64,000 nucleotides of DNA from Poindextera sp963719975 (GCA_963719975.1 CAVRED010000006.1:248001-312000), one strand, 5' to 3'; positions 1 through 9,779 are shown, numbered from the stretch's first letter. A program made the numbers and translations. The notes: a model not told the origin generated them from the sequence alone.

Positions 1-1
1 C

Positions 2-562
2 AGCGACGAATGGATCGTCGATGCGAGTCACGAGACCGTCGAGATGCTCGTCGATCCCTTCGGCTCCCGGCTGCAGGCATCGATCTCGATCGAGATCGTC
101 GGAGACAAGATCCAGGACGGCAACGGGAAGTTCGAGTACCTCGTCGAGGCGTGCGACCCGTGCGAGGCTGATCCATACACCTACACGATCGACGGCCTTT
201 CCGTTTCCGATTTCATCACGCCGCACTTCTACGACGGGCAGCCGACGCCCGGGTCGCGGTACAGTTTCACCGGCGCGATCACCAAGCCGCGCGAGATCCT
301 GCCAGGCGGCTACATTAGCTGGGTCGATCCGACGACAAACGAGATGCAACAGATCCTCTGGGTCGATCCCTCCAAACCGCCCCAGCTGCGCAATCTCGGC
401 CCTGCAGCGGCCGCCAGTCTCAGGCTGTTCGTCGAGAACAAGACGCACAACCTCGTGCATACGCAGCGGAAGGGTCGGACGCCCGCGCTGAAGGCCCGCA
501 GGGATACCTACAGCGCTAGACTCGGTGAGGTCGCCGAGGTTCGCGCCAGGCTCTACGCCTAG
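2..562 (+). CDS. Hypothetical protein, 5'-truncated by window edge
   Basis: The frame is open from the first bases, so the N-terminus lies outside the window; about 186 codons are visible and the first in-frame ATG is at 44. The product has no obvious membrane segment. It contains a Cys pair in DPCEADPYTY and a GGYISWVDP stretch, and ends in a basic, Arg-rich tail. I do not recognise the family. Its stop lies 10 bases from the stop of the convergent UPF0182 gene. Codon use matches the neighbours, so I believe it is a real gene, but no function can be given. Confidence 0.6.
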   Translation, partial: SDEWIVDASHETVEMLVDPFGSRLQASISIEIVGDKIQDGNGKFEYLVEACDPCEADPYTYTIDGLSVSDFITPHFYDGQPTPGSRYSFTGAITKPREILPGGYISWVDPTTNEMQQILWVDPSKPPQLRNLGPAAAASLRLFVENKTHNLVHTQRKGRTPALKARRDTYSARLGEVAEVRARLYA

Positions 563-572
563 GTCGCGTTGC

Positions 573-3437
573 CTACGGCGAGAGGATCTTGCCCAGCTGT
601 TGCATCAGCTGGCCGTAGCGGACGTAGTCCCCGGCGGCATAGGCCTGCTGCATGTCGTGGAAGACCGTCTGCGCCGCCTTCAGCTGGTCGTTCGTCGGCG
701 GCGTTCCGGGCGCAGCGGTCGTCGGGCCGGTCGGCGCCGCGCCGCCGACCACGAGGTCCTCGGCCGCGCCGAGGCTGTCGGCCCACTCGATCCTGCGGTC
801 GTCGGGCATCAGCTGGGCGAAAACCACCCGGGCCAGCGTGGGAATGCCGGTCTGCTCGGCTTCGATGTAGATCGGCTCGATCGCAACGAGCTGGCCGCCG
901 GGGAGCGGCAGGACCAGCAGGTTGCCGCGGATCACGTGCGATCCATGCTGGTCCCAGAGCGTCAGATCGGCCGAGAAGCGGCTGTCGGAATTGATCCGCG
1001 ACTCCACCTGCGCCGGCCCGTCGACGAAGCGGCCCTTCGGGAAGCGGAAGGCGACCAGCTTGCCGTAGTTGTCGCCGTCGGAGCGGCCGGCCAGCCACCC
1101 GGCCATCTGGTTCTTGCCGGCGACCGACAAGGGCAGCATCAGCATAAACTCCGAGGACTGGGCGCCGGGCAGCTGAGCGGTGACGTAGTAGGGCTGAACC
1201 TCGACCTCGCTGTTGAGATAGAGCTCCTTGGGGACCTCCCACCGATCCTCGCGGTTGTAGAAGGTGGTCGGGTTGGTCATGTGATAGGTGCCGTACATCT
1301 CGGCCTGGACCGTAAACAGGTCCTCGGGATAGCGGACGTGACGGGCAAGGTTCTGCGGCATTGCGCTCCGATCCTTGAACAGGCCGGGCAACATCTTGCG
1401 ATAGGCTTTGATGATCGGGTCGTCGGGCGCGAAGACATAGAACGTCACCGACCCGTTGTAGGCGTCGACCACCGCCTTGACTGAGTTGCGCAGGTAGTTG
1501 GTGTCGTGGAAGGCGTCGACCGAGCCTTCGTACGCCTCGCTGTAGGGGTAGTTCGCCGAGCTCGTGTAGCCGTCGAGGATGTAAGCGTAGTGGTCGCCGT
1601 CGGCGACGATGTAGGGGTCGCGATCGAAGGTCAGGAACGGCGCGAGCCGTTGGACCCGCTCGAGCACGTTGCGGCGGATCATGACCCGGCTGCCGGGCGT
1701 GAAATAGTCGGACAGGAAGAGCCGCAGGCCGTCGAACTCATGGGCGATGACGAGCTTGCGCCAGAGGTTGGACAGGGGGATGCCGCCCGCCCCGCCGTAG
1801 GTGGTCTCGGCGTTCGCGTCGCCGCGCGGGAAGTCGAACTCCTTCTCGCTGGTGTGGACGTAGACCCGGTCGTTGGTCTGCAGGCCGTAGTAGATTTCGC
1901 CGTGGGTGACCGCGAGCCCGTCCTTGGCCTGGATTGGAATGTCGTGGGCCCAGAGCACCGGGTTTCCACGCACGTCGATCTCGTTGACCGGGACCGCGAC
2001 GACGCCGTAGCCGTGCGTGTACTTCAGCGCCAGGTTCACCCAGACCTGCGCCGGCGGCGGCAGCTTGGTGACGTCGAGCTCGCGCGCGGTCATCATCACC
2101 TGACGCTCGACGCCGTCGATCAGATAGCGGTCGATGTCGACGCCGCTGAAGGCATAGTAGGGGCGCAGCCCCTGGGTCTGCTGCAGCTGGGGCTCGAGCG
2201 CGCGCCAATCCCAGATCCGCGCATCGCGCAAGGTCGCCGCGCTCTTGTCGAGGTCGTCGCGGGTCATCGGCGCCGACGAGACGGCGAACTCCTGCTCCTG
2301 GACGTCCGGCCCCTCCAGGCCGTAGGCGGTCCGCGTGCCGGCGATGCTGTGCAGCAGGTAGGGCTGTTCCAGGGTGATCTGGTTGGGGCCGACATACAGG
2401 CGCTCGACCACCGCCGGGAGGATCATGGCGGCCAGATAGAGGGCGGCGAACACCGCCAGAGGCGCGCCCCAGTGCAAGCGGTCGGCGAGGAGCCATCGCC
2501 GCAGCCTAGGCGCCATTGCCGCGGCAGCCAGTCCGATCGCCGCGGCCAGCCAGGCCGCGATAATCACGCCGTAGGCCGGAAGCCAAACGTGCGTGTCGAT
2601 CCAGGAGGCGCCGGCGACGACCGCGGAGTGCCCGTCGATGACCAGGTGGAACCGGCCCAGATAGCGCAGGACGGCGCAACCGAGGCAGAACAACGCGGAC
2701 AGCGCCAGCCCTTGCGAAACCCAACGCGCCCACGCCGCCCCCCGCGCGGCCAGGGCCTTCACGTCGATCGACGCCTCGACGATCGCGGCGTTCGTCTCGA
2801 CGATGCTGAGGCGCGGGCGCGGGCGACTGCGCCATGGCGAGGCGAGGCGCGGATAGAGGGGAATGCCAAGCACGGCCCAGGCCAGGAGCGTGATGACGAG
2901 GAGCGTCATCGCCAGCCGGACCGCGCCTTCGTAGAACGGCAGCTCGAGAAGGTAGAAGGACAGGTCGCGGCCGAAGAGCGGGTCGGTCACACCGGAGGCG
3001 CCCGCGCCGAGAAACGCCGTCAGCGACGTCCAGAGACCGGCGGCGCCCGAGGCGACCAGCGCCGCAACGACGAAGCCGGCGACCCACGGCGCGCTGGGCG
3101 GCGCCCCGGCCAGGTGACGGCTGGCCAGCCGCAGATTGAGCCCGACGAAGAGGCCCCCGACGACGAAGACCGTGGAGAAGACCGCCATCTGCAGGCCGAG
3201 CGCGAACCAGAACCGGTCCTGCTGGCCGAGCTCGGAGAACCAGTAGCTCTCGAGTGAAATTCGGAGCGCCGCTTCGAACAGGACAATCGCGAGCACCGCC
3301 ACGGCGATGTAGGCAAGGTCGCGATAGATGCGGTGGAGGACAGCCACCGACAACGGGCCGCCGCCCTGTTGAAATACCGTCCTCGCAAGCGGAACCGCCG
3401 CGGCGACGACGAGCATCACATAAGCGAGCCAGAACAT
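573..3437 (-). CDS. UPF0182 family large membrane protein
   Basis: Member of the UPF0182 (PF03699) family of large integral membrane proteins of unknown function. About 954 residues, normal for the family. The first third holds about seven hydrophobic segments, starting with MFWLAYVMLVVAAAV. The rest is a long soluble domain with family-typical stretches such as YGLEGPDVQEQEF, RDARIWDWRALEPQL, WVNLALKYTHGYG and YTSSANYPYSE. The frame continues upstream to 3695, but that extension is Arg-rich and unlike the family. I therefore start at the ATG at 3437, which is preceded by a G-rich run in the Shine-Dalgarno position. It is divergent from the GST gene. The biochemical role is unknown in the family as far as I know. 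Confidence 0.92.
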   Translation of the reverse strand: MFWLAYVMLVVAAAVPLARTVFQQGGGPLSVAVLHRIYRDLAYIAVAVLAIVLFEAALRISLESYWFSELGQQDRFWFALGLQMAVFSTVFVVGGLFVGLNLRLASRHLAGAPPSAPWVAGFVVAALVASGAAGLWTSLTAFLGAGASGVTDPLFGRDLSFYLLELPFYEGAVRLAMTLLVITLLAWAVLGIPLYPRLASPWRSRPRPRLSIVETNAAIVEASIDVKALAARGAAWARWVSQGLALSALFCLGCAVLRYLGRFHLVIDGHSAVVAGASWIDTHVWLPAYGVIIAAWLAAAIGLAAAAMAPRLRRWLLADRLHWGAPLAVFAALYLAAMILPAVVERLYVGPNQITLEQPYLLHSIAGTRTAYGLEGPDVQEQEFAVSSAPMTRDDLDKSAATLRDARIWDWRALEPQLQQTQGLRPYYAFSGVDIDRYLIDGVERQVMMTARELDVTKLPPPAQVWVNLALKYTHGYGVVAVPVNEIDVRGNPVLWAHDIPIQAKDGLAVTHGEIYYGLQTNDRVYVHTSEKEFDFPRGDANAETTYGGAGGIPLSNLWRKLVIAHEFDGLRLFLSDYFTPGSRVMIRRNVLERVQRLAPFLTFDRDPYIVADGDHYAYILDGYTSSANYPYSEAYEGSVDAFHDTNYLRNSVKAVVDAYNGSVTFYVFAPDDPIIKAYRKMLPGLFKDRSAMPQNLARHVRYPEDLFTVQAEMYGTYHMTNPTTFYNREDRWEVPKELYLNSEVEVQPYYVTAQLPGAQSSEFMLMLPLSVAGKNQMAGWLAGRSDGDNYGKLVAFRFPKGRFVDGPAQVESRINSDSRFSADLTLWDQHGSHVIRGNLLVLPLPGGQLVAIEPIYIEAEQTGIPTLARVVFAQLMPDDRRIEWADSLGAAEDLVVGGAAPTGPTTAAPGTPPTNDQLKAAQTVFHDMQQAYAAGDYVRYGQLMQQLGKILSP

Positions 3438-3592
3438 CGCGCGCACCCCCCCGCGGCGTCTTGTTGCGGGTCGCGTGTTCGCGCCGCCTGACACCTTCTG
3501 GGCGAGTTCAACTTGGCGGCGGAAACGCTTGGGCGTCAAGCCGATCCCGGCCATGCTTCGAAAGGGACAGACGCGGAAGGATGGAGGCCGCC

Positions 3593-4204
3593 ATGACGAT
3601 CCGGCTCTATGGCGCGGCGCAAGGGCGAGCCAGCCGCAGCCTGATCGCGCTCGAGGAACTCGCCATCCCCTACGAGCACGTCCCGCTGGCGCCATGGGCG
3701 AATGCTGCGGACCGCGAGCGGTTGCTCGAGCTGAACCCGAACGGACGGGTTCCGGTGCTCGAGGACGGCGACTTCGTGCTGTGGGAGTCGATGGCGATCA
3801 ACCTCTACCTCGGCGACCGCTTCGGCGGGCCGCTCTGGCCGGCGTCGGCCGACGACCGCGGCCGGATGTACCAGTGGAGCGTCTGGGCGCAGACCTCGAT
3901 CGACGTCATGGCCCGCCACCGCGCCCGCTTCGGCGACGACCCGGTGGCGAAGGCGAAGGCCGAAACCGAGCGGCGTGAGGCGCTGGCCACCCTCGACCGG
4001 GCGCTGCAGGGGCGGGCCTGGCTGCTGGGCGAGGCCTTCACGCTGGCCGACGTCAACGTGGCGTCGACCCTGGTCGAGCCTTGGGAGAACGGGCTGGTGG
4101 ACGGAAACCTCGACCCGGCCGATCACGGCATGCCGGCGCTCGCCGACTGGCTGGGCCGCTGCACGGGCCGGGACTCCTGGAATCGGGTCAGGGCGTTGCC
4201 GTGA
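3593..4204 (+). CDS. Glutathione S-transferase family protein
   Basis: About 203 residues, the usual GST length. The N-terminal thioredoxin-like half (about residues 1-78) starts MTIRLYGAAQGRASR and contains the cis-Pro and Glu-Ser signature NPNGRVPVLEDGDFVLWES, which binds glutathione. The all-helical C-terminal half contains LLGEAFTLADVNVAS, the conserved helix-capping Asp motif. Expected role: conjugation or reduction of electrophiles with glutathione in the cytoplasm; the substrate cannot be predicted. The ATG at 3593 is chosen because GGAGG lies five bases upstream; an in-frame ATG at 3581 overlaps that site. The gene is monocistronic and divergent from UPF0182. Confidence 0.9.
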   Translation: MTIRLYGAAQGRASRSLIALEELAIPYEHVPLAPWANAADRERLLELNPNGRVPVLEDGDFVLWESMAINLYLGDRFGGPLWPASADDRGRMYQWSVWAQTSIDVMARHRARFGDDPVAKAKAETERREALATLDRALQGRAWLLGEAFTLADVNVASTLVEPWENGLVDGNLDPADHGMPALADWLGRCTGRDSWNRVRALP

Positions 4205-4298
4205 GCCGGTCGGGGGACGCCGTCAGGGAATTGTGGGGCGGCGGTGACTCGCGCCTTGCGAGCCGCTAGGCATTCCATCTGACCCGGCGGAGAGACGT

Positions 4299-5648
4299 AT
4301 GGCGACGGCGCAGGTGTTGAGGCCAGAGCCAGAGAGCGTGGCTCCGGCGCCGCTACCGGTGGCGACCCGCTGGCGGATCATCTTCTATCTGGGTGGGCTG
4401 CTCGTTCTCATGGGCTTTCCGGAGAACGTGATCAGCATCCCGATCAGCTTCTTCCTGAAGAACAAGCTTCACCTGGCGGCGCACGAGCTGGCCCTGTTTG
4501 GACTGATCGCCGCAATACCGGCCTATTTCGCCGTCGCCTTCGGCTTCGCGCGCGACCTCTGGAGCCCGTTCGGCCGCGGCGACCGCGGGTACGTTGTGAC
4601 GTTCGGGGCGTTGGGCGCGGCGCTCTGCGTCGGCTTCGCCTTCGCGCCGCCCATCTACGCGACGTTCCTCGGCGCGGCGCTTCTGCTGTCGACCTGCTTC
4701 CTCTTCGTCCGCAGCGCCCTGCGCGGCCTGGTCGGCGCCATGGGGCAGCAGCACGTGATGTCGGGCCAGGTGGCCGCCGCCGTCAGCGCGTTCGAGACCG
4801 TCCCGGCCGTCGTTGGGCTGGTCGCGGGCGGGCTGCTGTCGAGCCTGCTCGAGGGCAAGGCGGCGGTCCAGAGCGCCCACGCCCTCTTTCTCGTCGGAGG
4901 CGGCATCCTCGTCCTGGTCGCGCTCTACGGCCTGCTGAAGCCGAAGGCGGTGTTCGACAACCTGCATCGCGAGCGGGACAACTCCTCTCGCCTGCGCGAC
5001 GACCTCCTGCGGCTGGTGCGGCACGCGCCGATTTATCCAGCGCTTCTGATCTGGCTGCTCTGGCAGTTCGTGCCAGGGTTCGGGACGCCGTTTCAGTATT
5101 TTTTGCAGAACACGCTGAAATTCAGCGACACCGACTACACGGTTTGGTTCGCGCTCTACTACCTGGGCGGCGTGCCCGGCTTTATCCTCTACGGCTGGCT
5201 CTGCCAGCGCTTCGCGTTGCGGACGCTGCTGGTCTGGGGCGCGGCGCTGGCGATGCCGATGATGCTGCCGCTGTTGGTCATCCACACCGCGTTCGCCGCC
5301 ATGCTGGTCGCCGCGCCCATGGGTCTGCTGGGCGGCGTCTGCGGCGCGGCCATCTTCGATCTGATCATCCGCTCCTGTCCAAAGGGCCTGCAGGGCTCGA
5401 TGCTGATGGCGGCGGTCGGCGCGCTGGCGATCGACGGTCAGCTGGGCAACGTGCTCGGCACCTCGCTCTACGACCACTTCCACAACTTCACCGTCTGCGT
5501 GATCGCGATGACGGTGACGAACGGACTCATCCTGCCGGCCATCCTGCTCGTGCCCCGGCACATGATGTCGACCCCGGACGGGGTCGCACCGGTCGCCGAT
5601 CTGCCGGTCGAGAAGGAAGCGGCCGTCGCGCCGGCCCTTGGAGGGTAA
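4299..5648 (+). CDS. MFS transporter (AmpG/BT1-like)
   Basis: A 449-residue, twelve-segment integral membrane protein of the major facilitator superfamily. After a short Pro/Ala-rich cytoplasmic N-terminus, hydrophobic helices alternate with charged loops. The first helix pair reads LVLMGFPENVISIPISFFLKN, and a central cytoplasmic loop KPKAVFDNLHRERDNSSRLRD separates the two six-helix halves. The pattern recalls the AmpG and folate/biopterin (BT1) branches rather than drug efflux pumps, but the substrate is unknown. GGCGGAGAG stands before the ATG. The next gene follows after 5 bases, so the two are probably co-transcribed. Confidence 0.85.
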   Translation: MATAQVLRPEPESVAPAPLPVATRWRIIFYLGGLLVLMGFPENVISIPISFFLKNKLHLAAHELALFGLIAAIPAYFAVAFGFARDLWSPFGRGDRGYVVTFGALGAALCVGFAFAPPIYATFLGAALLLSTCFLFVRSALRGLVGAMGQQHVMSGQVAAAVSAFETVPAVVGLVAGGLLSSLLEGKAAVQSAHALFLVGGGILVLVALYGLLKPKAVFDNLHRERDNSSRLRDDLLRLVRHAPIYPALLIWLLWQFVPGFGTPFQYFLQNTLKFSDTDYTVWFALYYLGGVPGFILYGWLCQRFALRTLLVWGAALAMPMMLPLLVIHTAFAAMLVAAPMGLLGGVCGAAIFDLIIRSCPKGLQGSMLMAAVGALAIDGQLGNVLGTSLYDHFHNFTVCVIAMTVTNGLILPAILLVPRHMMSTPDGVAPVADLPVEKEAAVAPALGG

Positions 5649-5653
5649 CGCCC

Positions 5654-6416
5654 GTGGCTCACGTCCTCACCGCCAACGAAGCCGTCCAGCTCGCAGCGCG
5701 CGTGCTCGAAGCGAGGTACCCGCAGGCCGCCGCGGGTTTCGCCGCCGGGTCCTTCGTGCGGGGCGGGGCGACGGCGGCGTCGGACCTCGATCTGGTCGTC
5801 TTGTTCGCCGAGCTGCCTAACGCCTGGCGAGAGTCGTTCGTCTTCGAGGGCGTGCCGGTCGACGGCTTCGTCCACGACCCGGAGACGTTGCGCGCCTTCA
5901 TGCAGCTGGACGTCGACGCCGGGAAGCCGGCCATGCTGACCATGCTGACGGAAGCCAGACTGGTCGGCCCCGATACGACTGCGGCCGAGGCGCTGCAGGC
6001 GGAGGCCGCGGCCGTCTACGCCAAGGGCCCACCGCGCTTCGACGAGCAGGAGATGGGACGCTGGCGCTACCTGATCTCGAGCCGCGTCGAGGACCTGGAG
6101 GACCCGCGTCCCTGGCCGGAGGTGGTCGCGACGGGCGCCTGGCTGCATGCGGTGTTGGCCGACTTCATCCTGCGCGCCAATGGCCGCTGGGCGGGGACGG
6201 GCAAGTGGGTTCCGCGCGCGCTGGCCGCGTTCGACCCGGCCGTCGAGGCCGCGCTCGGCGACGCGTTCGAGGCGTTCTTCGTGAAACGTGACGTCGCGCC
6301 GGTGATCGCCTTCGCCGAGCGAGACGCTGGCGCCCTTCGGCGGCCGCCTGTTCGACGGCTTCGCGCTGAAAGCCAAGCCGGAGGAGCGGGTGAAGAGCGC
6401 CAAGACCGAGGGCTGA
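5654..6416 (+). CDS. Nucleotidyltransferase-domain protein (frameshifted near C-terminus)
   Basis: Starts at GTG 5654 with a GGAGGG site upstream. The N-terminal third carries the minimal nucleotidyltransferase signature: GSFVRGGATAASDLDLVVLF, where G-S begins the loop and D-L-D supplies the two metal-binding aspartates. The middle and C-terminal part is helical and typical of the KNTase/aminoglycoside-type fold. At about 6320 the frame must move by one extra base to reach the sensible C-terminus LAPFGGRLFDGFALKAKPEE, which ends at 6416; uncorrected, it runs through an Arg-rich tail to 6466. Corrected length is 253 residues. It could modify a small molecule, RNA or protein; the target is unknown. 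Probably an operon with the MFS gene. Confidence 0.7.
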
Positions 6417-6493
6417 GCCACCGCCGCCGGCGCGGGTCTAGCATCCATCTCGTGCTTGGTGATTGAATTGCGCCCGAACGAGGCGAGGCAAAG

Positions 6494-8152
6494 ATGGCGG
6501 GGACGCAGGCGCTGAAGAGCGCCCGGGACTTTCTGATCGAGAACCGGACGGACTACGCGAAGGCGTACGCGGCGTTCGCCTGGCCGCGGTTCGAACAGTT
6601 CAACTTCGCGCTCGACTGGTTCGATGTGGTCGCCCGCGAGCGGGACGGCGAGGCGCTGCGCATCCTGACCGACGACAAGCCGGCCGAGGTGTTCAGCTAC
6701 AGCGCGTTGGCCGCGGACTCCAACCGGCTGGCGAATTTCCTTCGCGCCCATGGCCTGAAACGCGGCGACCCGCTGTTGCTCATGCTGGGCAACGAGGCGC
6801 CGCTATGGGTCTCGCTGCTGGCGGCGATGAAGCTGGGCGCGGTGGTGATCCCGACCTCGACGTTGCTCTCGGGCGCCGAGCTGATGGACCGCCTGACCCG
6901 CGGGGCGGTGCGCTTCGTGATCGCCTCGGCCGATCTGGCGGACCGGTTCCCGGCCGGCGGCTGGACCGGCGTCGCGGTCGGCGGGCGCGCCGATGGCTGG
7001 CTTGCCTACGACGACCACGCCTCGGCGTCGGCGGACTTCGCGCCCGGCGCGGCGACCAACGCGACCGACCCGCTGCTGCTCTACTTCACCTCCGGCACGA
7101 CCTCGCGGCCGAAGCTCGTGCTGCACAGCCACGTCTCCTATCCCGTCGGCCACCTCTCAACGCTCTACTGGCTGGGTCTGAAGCCCGGCGACAGGCACCT
7201 GAACATCTCATCGCCCGGCTGGGCCAAGCACGCCTGGAGCTGCGTCTTCACACCGTGGCTGGCCGAGGCCAGCGCGGTCGTGATGAACCAGGCCCGCTTC
7301 GACGCCGCGCGCGCGCTCGCCCACATCGGCGACAACGCGGTGACCACCTTCTGCGCCCCGCCCACGGTCTGGCGGCTGCTGATCCAGCACGATCTAGGCG
7401 CGCGACCGCCCGCCCTGCGCGAGCTGATCAGCGCCGGCGAGCCCCTGAACCCCGAGGTGATCGAGCAGGTGGAGGCCGCTTGGGGCCTGCAGATCCGCGA
7501 CGGCTATGGCCAGACCGAGACCACAGCCCAGGTCGGCAACACGCCGGGCCAGCCGATCACGCCCGGCGCCATGGGCCGCCCCCTGCCCGGCTACCGCATC
7601 GTCGTCGACGGCGAGGGCGACGAGGGCGAGATCTGCCTGCCGCTCGGCGAAGACCGTCCGCTGGGCCTGATGCAGGGCTATTGGAAAGACGGCGCGCTCG
7701 AGCCCCTGGAGGGCGGCTTCTACCGGACGGGCGATGTGGTCAGCCAGGCCGCCGACGGCGTCTTGACCTACGTCGGCCGCGCCGACGACGTGTTCAAGGC
7801 TTCCGACTATCGCATCAGTCCGTTCGAGCTGGAGAGCGTCCTGATCGAGCACCCCGCCGTCGCCGAGGCCGCGGTCGTCCCCTCGCCCGACCCGATGCGG
7901 CTCGCCTTCCCCAAGGCGTTCGTGGTCCTGACAGCCGACGCCGAGCCGAGCGCGGAGACGGCGCAATCCATCCTCGCCCACGCCCGCGAGCGGCTGGGGC
8001 CGTTCAAACGCATCCGGCGGCTGGAGGTGTTCGACCTGCCGAAGACCATCTCGGGCAAGATCCGCCGCGTCGAGCTCAGGGCGTTGGAGGTGGACCGTCG
8101 CCGCAACGATCTGCGCGGCGAGCTCGAATGGTGGGAGGAGGATTTCGGCTAG
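6494..8152 (+). CDS. AMP-dependent acyl-CoA synthetase (acetyl/medium-chain type)
   Basis: A 552-residue member of the ANL superfamily, which activates a carboxylic acid to its acyl-adenylate and then to the CoA thioester. Visible motifs: the ATP-binding loop YFTSGTTSRPKLVLHSH (about residue 195), the adenine-site motif DGYGQTETTAQ (about 335), the hinge region TYVGRADDVFKASDYRISP, and the catalytic lysine motif KTISGKIRRVELR near the C-terminus. The length and the FALDWFDVVARE N-terminus resemble the acetyl-CoA synthetase / medium-chain acyl-CoA synthetase branch. The carboxylate used is not predictable. GAGGCAAAG precedes the ATG. It stands alone between an enzyme of unknown target and a secreted hydrolase. 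Confidence 0.9.
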   Translation: MAGTQALKSARDFLIENRTDYAKAYAAFAWPRFEQFNFALDWFDVVARERDGEALRILTDDKPAEVFSYSALAADSNRLANFLRAHGLKRGDPLLLMLGNEAPLWVSLLAAMKLGAVVIPTSTLLSGAELMDRLTRGAVRFVIASADLADRFPAGGWTGVAVGGRADGWLAYDDHASASADFAPGAATNATDPLLLYFTSGTTSRPKLVLHSHVSYPVGHLSTLYWLGLKPGDRHLNISSPGWAKHAWSCVFTPWLAEASAVVMNQARFDAARALAHIGDNAVTTFCAPPTVWRLLIQHDLGARPPALRELISAGEPLNPEVIEQVEAAWGLQIRDGYGQTETTAQVGNTPGQPITPGAMGRPLPGYRIVVDGEGDEGEICLPLGEDRPLGLMQGYWKDGALEPLEGGFYRTGDVVSQAADGVLTYVGRADDVFKASDYRISPFELESVLIEHPAVAEAAVVPSPDPMRLAFPKAFVVLTADAEPSAETAQSILAHARERLGPFKRIRRLEVFDLPKTISGKIRRVELRALEVDRRRNDLRGELEWWEEDFG

Positions 8153-8237
8153 TTGGCGAGCGCGCCTCTCCCGTGAACCGCGCCAGCGCCGCCGTCGTAG
8201 GATCAGTCGCATGGAGCATCGAGATAGGGGGTCGACA

Positions 8238-9086
8238 ATGCTCAAACTCTGCATGTTGGCGGCCGTGGCCGTCGCGATCGTGGCATGGGCGCCGGCAGGG
8301 GCCGCGGCGCAGCACCTCGTGCGTCCCGCGCCGATGCCGCCGCCGCTGCTGGAGGGTCGCGTCACCCACGACGGCGCCCGGATCTGGTTCGAGACCTTCG
8401 GAAGCGGCCCGCCGGTGATCCTGCTGCACGGCGCCGGCGGCGACAGCGACAACTTCGGCGACCAGGTTCCGGCGTTGATCGCCAGCGGCCACCGCGTGAT
8501 CGCCATCGACAGCCGCGCGCAAGGCCGCAGCACCTGGGATGGGCGACCGCTGAACTACGAGCAGATGGCGACGGACGTCGTTGCGGTGATGGATGCTCTG
8601 AGCGTCCGCAAGGCGGCGGTGGTCGGGTGGAGCGATGGGGCGATCATCTCGCTGATCATGGCGATGCGGACCCCGGAACGGGAAAGCCGCGTCTTTGCCT
8701 TCAGCCCGGACATGGACCCGACGGGGCTCGCGCCGGATTGGATGTCCAAGCCGCTCGTCGGCGAGGCGATCGCCTGGGCGCAAGAGGACTATGCGCGACT
8801 GTCGCCGACGCCTGGAGACTTCGGGCGTGTGTTCGCCGCGATCGCCACGATGGCCAATACCCAGCCCAACTACTCGGCGGCCGACCTTGCTCGCATCCAC
8901 GGCCCCGCCATCGCCATCGTCGATGGCGACCAGGAAGAGCTGATCCTGCCGTCCCACACGCGCTACCTGGCCCGCACGATCCCGCACGCCCGGCTGATCA
9001 TGCTCAAAGGCGTCGGGCATGGCGCGCCGATCCAGGACCCGGACCAGTTCAACGCGGCGATGATCCACTTCCTGGATGGCCGATAG
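8238..9086 (+). CDS. Secreted alpha/beta hydrolase
   Basis: A 282-residue alpha/beta hydrolase with a cleavable signal peptide: LKLCMLAAVAVAIVAWAPAG followed by AAAQ. The oxyanion-hole motif is VILLHGAGGDSDNF, the nucleophile elbow is VVGWSDGAIIS (serine in G-W-S-D-G), the acid is probably in IVDGDQEELI, and the catalytic histidine is in LKGVGHGAPIQDP. The order Ser-Asp-His is that of esterases, lactonases and C-C hydrolases of this fold. I start at 8238 rather than at the in-frame ATG at 8211 because the later start begins directly with the signal peptide and has a GGGGG site. It probably acts in the periplasm; substrate unknown. Confidence 0.87.
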   Translation: MLKLCMLAAVAVAIVAWAPAGAAAQHLVRPAPMPPPLLEGRVTHDGARIWFETFGSGPPVILLHGAGGDSDNFGDQVPALIASGHRVIAIDSRAQGRSTWDGRPLNYEQMATDVVAVMDALSVRKAAVVGWSDGAIISLIMAMRTPERESRVFAFSPDMDPTGLAPDWMSKPLVGEAIAWAQEDYARLSPTPGDFGRVFAAIATMANTQPNYSAADLARIHGPAIAIVDGDQEELILPSHTRYLARTIPHARLIMLKGVGHGAPIQDPDQFNAAMIHFLDGR

Positions 9087-9112
9087 GACGGCGAGAGTCG
9101 GGGCGGCCGCCC

Positions 9113-9403
9113 TTAGTCGGGTGTCTTCGGCGCTGTCTTGGTTTGGGCCTTCCGCTCCCGCCGCGCCTGGCGGTACTCGTGCAGCTGGGCGAGCTGGTTG
9201 ACGATCAGGATGAGGTCGAGGGCGACCGTCAGCGCGATCACGGCGAGGTTTCCGGCATGGCTGACCTCGGCCTCCACCTGGCGGACGTTGGCGCTGATGC
9301 TGGCGACGAGGCCGACGGTCAGGATGACCGTGTAGGTCCGCCCGACATGCGCCTTCATCCATTGGTCGAGGCGCCAGGCGCCGTTGGCCAGACCTCGGAA
9401 CAT
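9113..9403 (-). CDS. Small membrane protein, hypothetical
   Basis: A 96-residue protein with two predicted membrane helices: YTVILTVGLVASISANV (about residues 24-40) and NLAVIALTVALDLILIVNQL (about 52-71). A charged, Arg/Lys-rich cytoplasmic tail ends ERKAQTKTAPKTPD. GGGAGGG stands nine bases before the ATG at 9403, which supports this start inside a longer open frame reaching 9778. I do not recognise the family. It is convergent with the hydrolase gene and divergent from the small ORF that precedes the DUF1003 gene, another small membrane protein. Confidence 0.65.
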   Translation of the reverse strand: MFRGLANGAWRLDQWMKAHVGRTYTVILTVGLVASISANVRQVEAEVSHAGNLAVIALTVALDLILIVNQLAQLHEYRQARRERKAQTKTAPKTPD

Positions 9404-9549
9404 GACCGCCCTCCCCGCTCGATCGCGCCCGCCGATTAGGCGCTCGCGCCGCCGGTTCGGGCAAGTGCGGCCGTGGAGGCTGACAGGATGGGCTTCGATA
9501 TGGCATGGTTGGTCCGCCACGCGACCGAAGCGACAGGGAGACGAAGGCC

Positions 9550-9714
9550 ATGGCGGGCGACGACAAGGACAAGGCCCCCGAGGCGGCCAAGGAAGAGCAT
9601 CCCGACTCATCCGGCCAAGGTGGGCGTGAAGGACGACGGCGAAGACGTCACCACCGCCGCTGGGCGAGCGGGTCGACGGCGCGCATCGCCGACATCGCCG
9701 ACGGGGATCGCTAG
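9550..9714 (+). CDS. Small charged ORF, reading frame uncertain
   Basis: A short frame with a purine-rich site (GGGAGACGAAGG) before the ATG. It starts MAGDDKDKAPEAAKEEHP, which looks like a genuine hydrophilic N-terminus. After about 18 codons it turns Arg-rich. Moving one base at about 9603 gives a more natural continuation, THPAKVGVKDDGEDVTTAA, so an indel is likely and the true end cannot be fixed. No family recognised. It lies just before the DUF1003 gene and may be its small operon partner. Confidence 0.35.
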   Translation: MAGDDKDKAPEAAKEEHPDSSGQGGREGRRRRRHHRRWASGSTARIADIADGDR

Positions 9715-9779
9715 GAGGACGGCCCGCAGCGGGCGGCGTCGGCCGTCGCCGCCGCCCGGTGTAGCGGGGGGCGAGCAAG

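Noticed and set aside
1506..3257. Long plus-strand open frame opposite the UPF0182 gene (583 codons)
   Set aside because: It is the antisense shadow of a confidently identified gene; composition is Arg/Gly/Val-rich with no family motif. The same applies to 13887-15281, 18927-20531, 30667-31788, 32569-33990, 36686-38416, 39432-40703 and 54547-55549.
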